64,000 bases of DNA from contig NZ_CP013422.1 in assembly GCF_001718695.1 (NCBI RefSeq), positions 1,612,001 to 1,676,000 of the forward strand, in the 5' to 3' direction. How positions within the stretch are numbered: the first letter of the stretch is position 1; every line of letters begins with the position of its first letter. This document shows, one piece after another, positions 60,890 through 64,000 of this stretch. A model generated the notes under the pieces. That model saw only the letters and a list, made by a program, of their open reading frames with translations, ran no database searches and was not told the DNA's origin. The position numbers and the translations under genes were made by a program. Source of the stretch: Burkholderia ubonensis (GTDB lineage: Bacteria; Pseudomonadota; Gammaproteobacteria; Burkholderiales; Burkholderiaceae).

Positions 60890-60922
60890 GGGCGCCCGGC
60901 CGGTGGCCCCGTGCTGTTTTTT
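60890..60922 (+). terminator. Possible terminator after dsdA
   Basis: A GC-rich stretch able to form short stems (GGCC-GGT-GGCC) is followed within seven bases by a run of six T residues (60917-60922). It lies 28 bp after the dsdA stop. The stem is short, so confidence is modest. Confidence 0.4.
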
Positions 60923-61088
60923 CAGCGCTTGCGCTAGCGTCGTTCAGAACATTTCAGATTGCTGCTCTGCTGCCCAACCTATCATTGCTGCACAGCAGCC
61001 GGAAGCGTCGCGCGACGCTCTTCATATCGATGCGCGGAAAGCCGGCCCATGAAGCGAAAGGCAATTCCCATCTGAAGGAGCGAGCAAA

Positions 61089-61913
61089 ATGAGCCGGATT
61101 ACGACGCCTGACGGTACTGAAATCTATTACAACGACTGGGGAACCGGGCAGCCGATCGTGCTGGTTGGCGGGTGGCTGGTCAGCGCCGACATGTGGGAAT
61201 ACCAGGCGCACTTCCTCGCCAGCAACGGCTTCCGCGTCATAGCGTATGATCGCCGGGGCTTTGGACGGTCGAGCCAGCCGTGGTCGGGCTACGACTACGA
61301 CAGCCTCACGAGCGACCTGGACGAGTTGATTCAGCAGCTGGACCTCACCGACGCCATTTTGGTCGGCTACTCGATGGGCGGCGGAGAAGTTGCACGATAC
61401 ATCGGTACGCGCGGATCGAAGCGTGTCGCCAAGGTCGTTCTTCTCAGCGCGACGACCCCGTTACTCATGGCAGGGGCCGATAACCCGGCGGGCGTTCCCC
61501 GCGACATTTTCGACGGATTGCGTGCCGGCGTACTCCATGATCGCGCCGATTTTCTGGTCAATTTCGGTCGCGCCTTTACAGGAGCCGATCATGACGCGTC
61601 GGTGGTCACGCAGGCGATGCTCGACTGGACATTCGATATGGCAATCACGGCGAGCATCAAGGCAACCCATGACTGCATTGCATCGTTTTCCGAAACCGAT
61701 TTGCGTCCCGACCTGAAAAAATTCGATATCCCCACGCTGGTCATCCACGGCGGCGCCGACCCCGTTGTGCCAATCGACCTTTCGGGCAAGGTGTCTGCCG
61801 AGCTGATTCCCGGTGCGAGACTGGTTGTCTACGAGGGCGCCTATCATGCGTTGTACTACACGCACAAGGATCGCCTCAATCAGGACATCTTGGACTTTGC
61901 CCGATCGTCGTAG
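61089..61913 (+). CDS. Alpha/beta hydrolase, non-heme haloperoxidase-like
   Basis: 274 residues. Nucleophile elbow VGYSMGGGE with Ser95, the VGGWLVSADMWEYQ oxyanion loop, acid Asp in HGGADPVVP and terminal His in GAYHALYY are those of the cofactor-free haloperoxidase/perhydrolase group, whose members are usually esterases. AAGGAG lies 9 bp before the ATG. Monocistronic. Confidence 0.92.
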   Translation: MSRITTPDGTEIYYNDWGTGQPIVLVGGWLVSADMWEYQAHFLASNGFRVIAYDRRGFGRSSQPWSGYDYDSLTSDLDELIQQLDLTDAILVGYSMGGGEVARYIGTRGSKRVAKVVLLSATTPLLMAGADNPAGVPRDIFDGLRAGVLHDRADFLVNFGRAFTGADHDASVVTQAMLDWTFDMAITASIKATHDCIASFSETDLRPDLKKFDIPTLVIHGGADPVVPIDLSGKVSAELIPGARLVVYEGAYHALYYTHKDRLNQDILDFARSS

Positions 61914-62161
61914 GACTGCCGCCGCCGCTTCGACATGGCTCAGGCAAGCGCCGCAAGCCCTTGCCGAACGCGATCGCGATGCATCCAGCCCACCATACGG
62001 ATGCCGACGCGGAAAACGGGCTGCGGAAAGCGGTTGGTCGCGCAACCGGAACCGCCGGCGGTGCGATCGCGCGGGAGCTTCGTATCATTGCGGCGATCGA
62101 AGCATTCCCGTGCAACGTACACCTCCGGCGTCAGACCTCAAAACCAACCACCGAACCGCGC

Positions 62162-62545
62162 TCACAAATCTCCCCGCACCTCCCCCGTTCCCAGCGCGCT
62201 CCGCTGCCGGTTGACTTCCGCCCAAAGCTCATCGCTGTCGTCATTGCGCAGCAGGACCATCCAGTCCAGTTGATTGTCGGTCACGCCGAAGTATTCCAGG
62301 ATTTCCCGGCGAACCGTATCGATGAACTGCGCGTATTCCGGGGTTGCCTGGGCCTGCGCGTGCAAGGCATCGTATGCTGCATCGTCCGCGCCGCCGCCGT
62401 GCTCGTCGATATAGCGCGAGATCCACTGGTCTCGTTCGTGGTCGTAATCGGCCTCGGCACGCATCGCTTGCACAGCCGTGTAGAAATCCAATTGGGCAAA
62501 CGCGGCGATCGCCGCCGTTGTCGCCTCGTCGAATGTAGTCGTCAT
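62162..62545 (-). CDS. Small acidic protein of unknown function
   Basis: 127 residues from MTTTFDEATTAAIAAFAQLDF (an in-frame ATG seven codons earlier is possible; no clear ribosome-binding site decides). Strongly acidic and helical, no membrane or signal segments; YDHERDQWISRYIDEHGGGADDAAYDALHAQ and EYFGVTDNQLDWMVLL stand out. Codon bias supports coding. Not a family I recognise. Confidence 0.65.
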   Translation of the reverse strand: MTTTFDEATTAAIAAFAQLDFYTAVQAMRAEADYDHERDQWISRYIDEHGGGADDAAYDALHAQAQATPEYAQFIDTVRREILEYFGVTDNQLDWMVLLRNDDSDELWAEVNRQRSALGTGEVRGDL

Positions 62546-62902
62546 TCCATCTCTCATGTTGGTCATCGCACATCATCGCACGGGGCGCACGCCTGGGGAC
62601 GCGCGCGCTCCGGTATGCCGCCCATCGCGGCCGCCTGCGCGACAAAACGCATATTTTGCCGCACTCCACGAACCTGAGCGCCGACACGAACGCCGCTCGC
62701 GAATAGCCGATAATGGCCGCAGCCGCTGGCAGAGGGCAACGCGGCGCACGCCCGCATGGTCGGCACGTGTACCACCCCACCGGCTTACATTGCCCGACCT
62801 GAAACACGCGCGCGCCCGAACCGTTGCCGCCGTATCCGCCCCAGCCGATTGTTTGAACCCACCGAAGTGACCATCGAAGTGACCCACGGGAGAGCATCAG
62901 CC

Positions 62903-63538
62903 ATGCAACCGGAACACGCTTCAGATCACGCCACGAACGACCCGACAGGCCCGGATGCACGCGCACACGCGCCGCTTCCGCCGCTCGTGCCCGCGCAAAC
63001 CGCGCTCGTCGTCATGCATTACCAGACCGACATTCTCGGGCTCTTTCCGTCGGCGGCGCCCACGCTGCTCGCGAACACACGCCGGCTCTGCGACGCGGCG
63101 CGCGCGGGCGGCGCGCACGTCTGCTTCGCGAATCTCCACTTCAGTCCCGGCTACCCCGAAGTCAGCCCGCGCAACAAGAACGGCCAAGGGATCAAGCAGC
63201 TCGGCCGGTTCGTCGACGACGGCCCATGCCCCGAACTCGGCCGGCTCGACGGCGAGCCGCTGATCGCCGCACATCGCGCCAGCGTGTTCTTCGGCACCGA
63301 TCTGCAGGCACGGCTCGCCGCGCGAGGCATCGACACGCTGATCATGGTCGGCATTGCGTCGACCGGTGTCGTGCTGTCGTCGGTCGCGTATGCGAGCGAC
63401 GCGGATTTCCGCCTGTATACGGTCAAGGATTGCTGTTACGACCCGGACCAGGTCGTACATGAACATCTGTTCGCCACCGCATTCGATTCGCGCACGACGG
63501 TGCTGTCGCTCGAACAGGCGCTGCGCCTGCTCACGTGA
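62903..63538 (+). CDS. Isochorismatase-fold (cysteine-hydrolase family) protein lacking the usual cysteine
   Basis: 211 residues from MQPEHASDH (GGGAGA upstream of ATG 62903). The fold is clear: ALVVMHYQTDILG with the triad Asp, a central segment with Lys candidates in NKNGQGIKQ, and LIMVGIASTGVVLSSVAYASDADFRLYTVKDCCYDPD. Where amidases of this family have TNxCV the sequence reads STGVV, so the nucleophilic Cys is absent. Isochorismatases such as EntB also lack it, but no isochorismate pathway genes are near. Either a vinyl-ether-type hydrolase or a non-catalytic relative. Confidence 0.82.
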   Translation: MQPEHASDHATNDPTGPDARAHAPLPPLVPAQTALVVMHYQTDILGLFPSAAPTLLANTRRLCDAARAGGAHVCFANLHFSPGYPEVSPRNKNGQGIKQLGRFVDDGPCPELGRLDGEPLIAAHRASVFFGTDLQARLAARGIDTLIMVGIASTGVVLSSVAYASDADFRLYTVKDCCYDPDQVVHEHLFATAFDSRTTVLSLEQALRLLT

Positions 63539-63605
63539 ATGCGCAGCGCGCCGGCCGCGCCGACCACACCGTGGGCGGCCGGCGCGGCACGCGCGACGTC
63601 GCGCC

Positions 63606-64000
63606 TCACTTCGCGATATACACGCCCGTCGTCGGGCACGTGCCCTGCGTGCTGCCGTCGGTCACGAGCGACGCGGCGCTCGGGAATTGCGCGGTCGCGT
63701 CCGTCTTCACCGCGATCCACGCCTCGGTGAAATAGCTGACGCCGTTCGCCTTCGTGCATTTCAGCGACACCGCGCTGCGCGTGTTGCTGCCGAACGCGCC
63801 TTCGAACGCGGACAGCAGCTGGTTGCGGGTTACGGTTCGGCCTGCGTTCGCCTGCAGAAACGCATTGAACGACGTGTTGCCGAGGCGGCTGATCATGCCG
63901 GCCGCCTGGTTCCAGTACGCATCGGGCGACGCCGCGTTCGCACAGGTGCCGTGCTTGAACCACTCGTGCTTGTCGAGGCACGACGCGACGCCGGGCATGT
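63606..64000 (-). CDS. Ribonuclease T2 family protein (partial, runs off the right edge)
   Basis: The C-terminal 130 or so residues are visible. LDKHEWFKHGTCANAAS contains the conserved second active-site segment of RNase T2 (H-E-x-x-K-H-G-T-C), followed by the family pattern LLSAFEGAFG and the C-terminal LKCTKANGVSYFTEAWIAV. The first active-site segment and the signal peptide must lie beyond base 64000. Members are secreted or periplasmic endoribonucleases. Confidence 0.85.
   Translation of the reverse strand, partial: MPGVASCLDKHEWFKHGTCANAASPDAYWNQAAGMISRLGNTSFNAFLQANAGRTVTRNQLLSAFEGAFGSNTRSAVSLKCTKANGVSYFTEAWIAVKTDATAQFPSAASLVTDGSTQGTCPTTGVYIAK

Overview
The window looks like a secondary chromosome segment of a Burkholderia cepacia complex species. 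The evidence is very high GC with strong third-position GC bias, a Burkholderia-type class A beta-lactamase (PenA) with its divergent LysR regulator, and a dense mix of accessory catabolic, efflux and regulatory genes with no ribosomal or core replication genes. The species assignment is inference; no marker gene such as recA or rpoB is present.

Layout. 1-2.1 kb: tail of an unidentified gene, a membrane diguanylate cyclase, and the scar of a RES-Xre toxin-antitoxin operon whose palindromic operator survives. 2.2-7.9 kb: a tripartite RND efflux operon (periplasmic adaptor, pump, outer-membrane lipoprotein). 8.0-12.8 kb: a five-gene operon (Fe/2-oxoglutarate dioxygenase, AMP-forming acyl ligase with a frameshift, thermostable-hemolysin family protein, Bcr/CflA-type exporter, DoxX protein) followed by a good terminator, with a LysR regulator upstream. 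It reads like a small-molecule biosynthesis and export unit. 14-22.5 kb: MarR regulator divergent from an alpha/beta hydrolase, DUF2945-DUF488 pair, TauE/SafE permease, NnrU, TfoX-domain protein, Ldh2-type dehydrogenase, M20 peptidase. 23-27 kb: adiC-adiA arginine-dependent acid-resistance operon. 27-34 kb: FtrA-type regulator divergent from a rhodanese, a superinfection-immunity-family membrane protein, an orphan P450, a PEP-mutase-family enzyme, an RpiR regulator. 34-36.4 kb: a YgiW-type protein divergent from a QseBC-like two-component system, with a PmrA/QseB-like box between them.

36.4-40.3 kb is the most unusual part. Nine direct copies of a roughly 65-80 bp element lie around penA-penR. 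Every copy contains two inverted DnaA-box-like 9-mers separated by exactly 17 bp, followed by a conserved tail. It could be a DnaA-binding locus or an RNA/repeat family; I do not recognise it as described.

40.3-50 kb: small coiled protein, amylo-alpha-1,6-glucosidase-like enzyme, an MreB paralogue, a PlpD-like patatin/beta-barrel protein, an RstAB-like two-component system, glutaminase. 50-52.5 kb: a lower-GC patch with an exported protein of unknown function and an IS1182-like element whose transposase has two single-base deletions; the element is flanked by a 4-bp GGCC duplication. 52.5-61 kb: LysE exporter, a MerR-methyltransferase fusion under a 19-bp-spacer promoter, and an MFS-LysR-amidase-dsdA cluster that looks like uptake and breakdown of D-amino-acid amides or D-serine derivatives. 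61-64 kb: haloperoxidase-like hydrolase, a small acidic protein, an isochorismatase-fold protein lacking the usual cysteine, and a ribonuclease T2 cut by the window edge.
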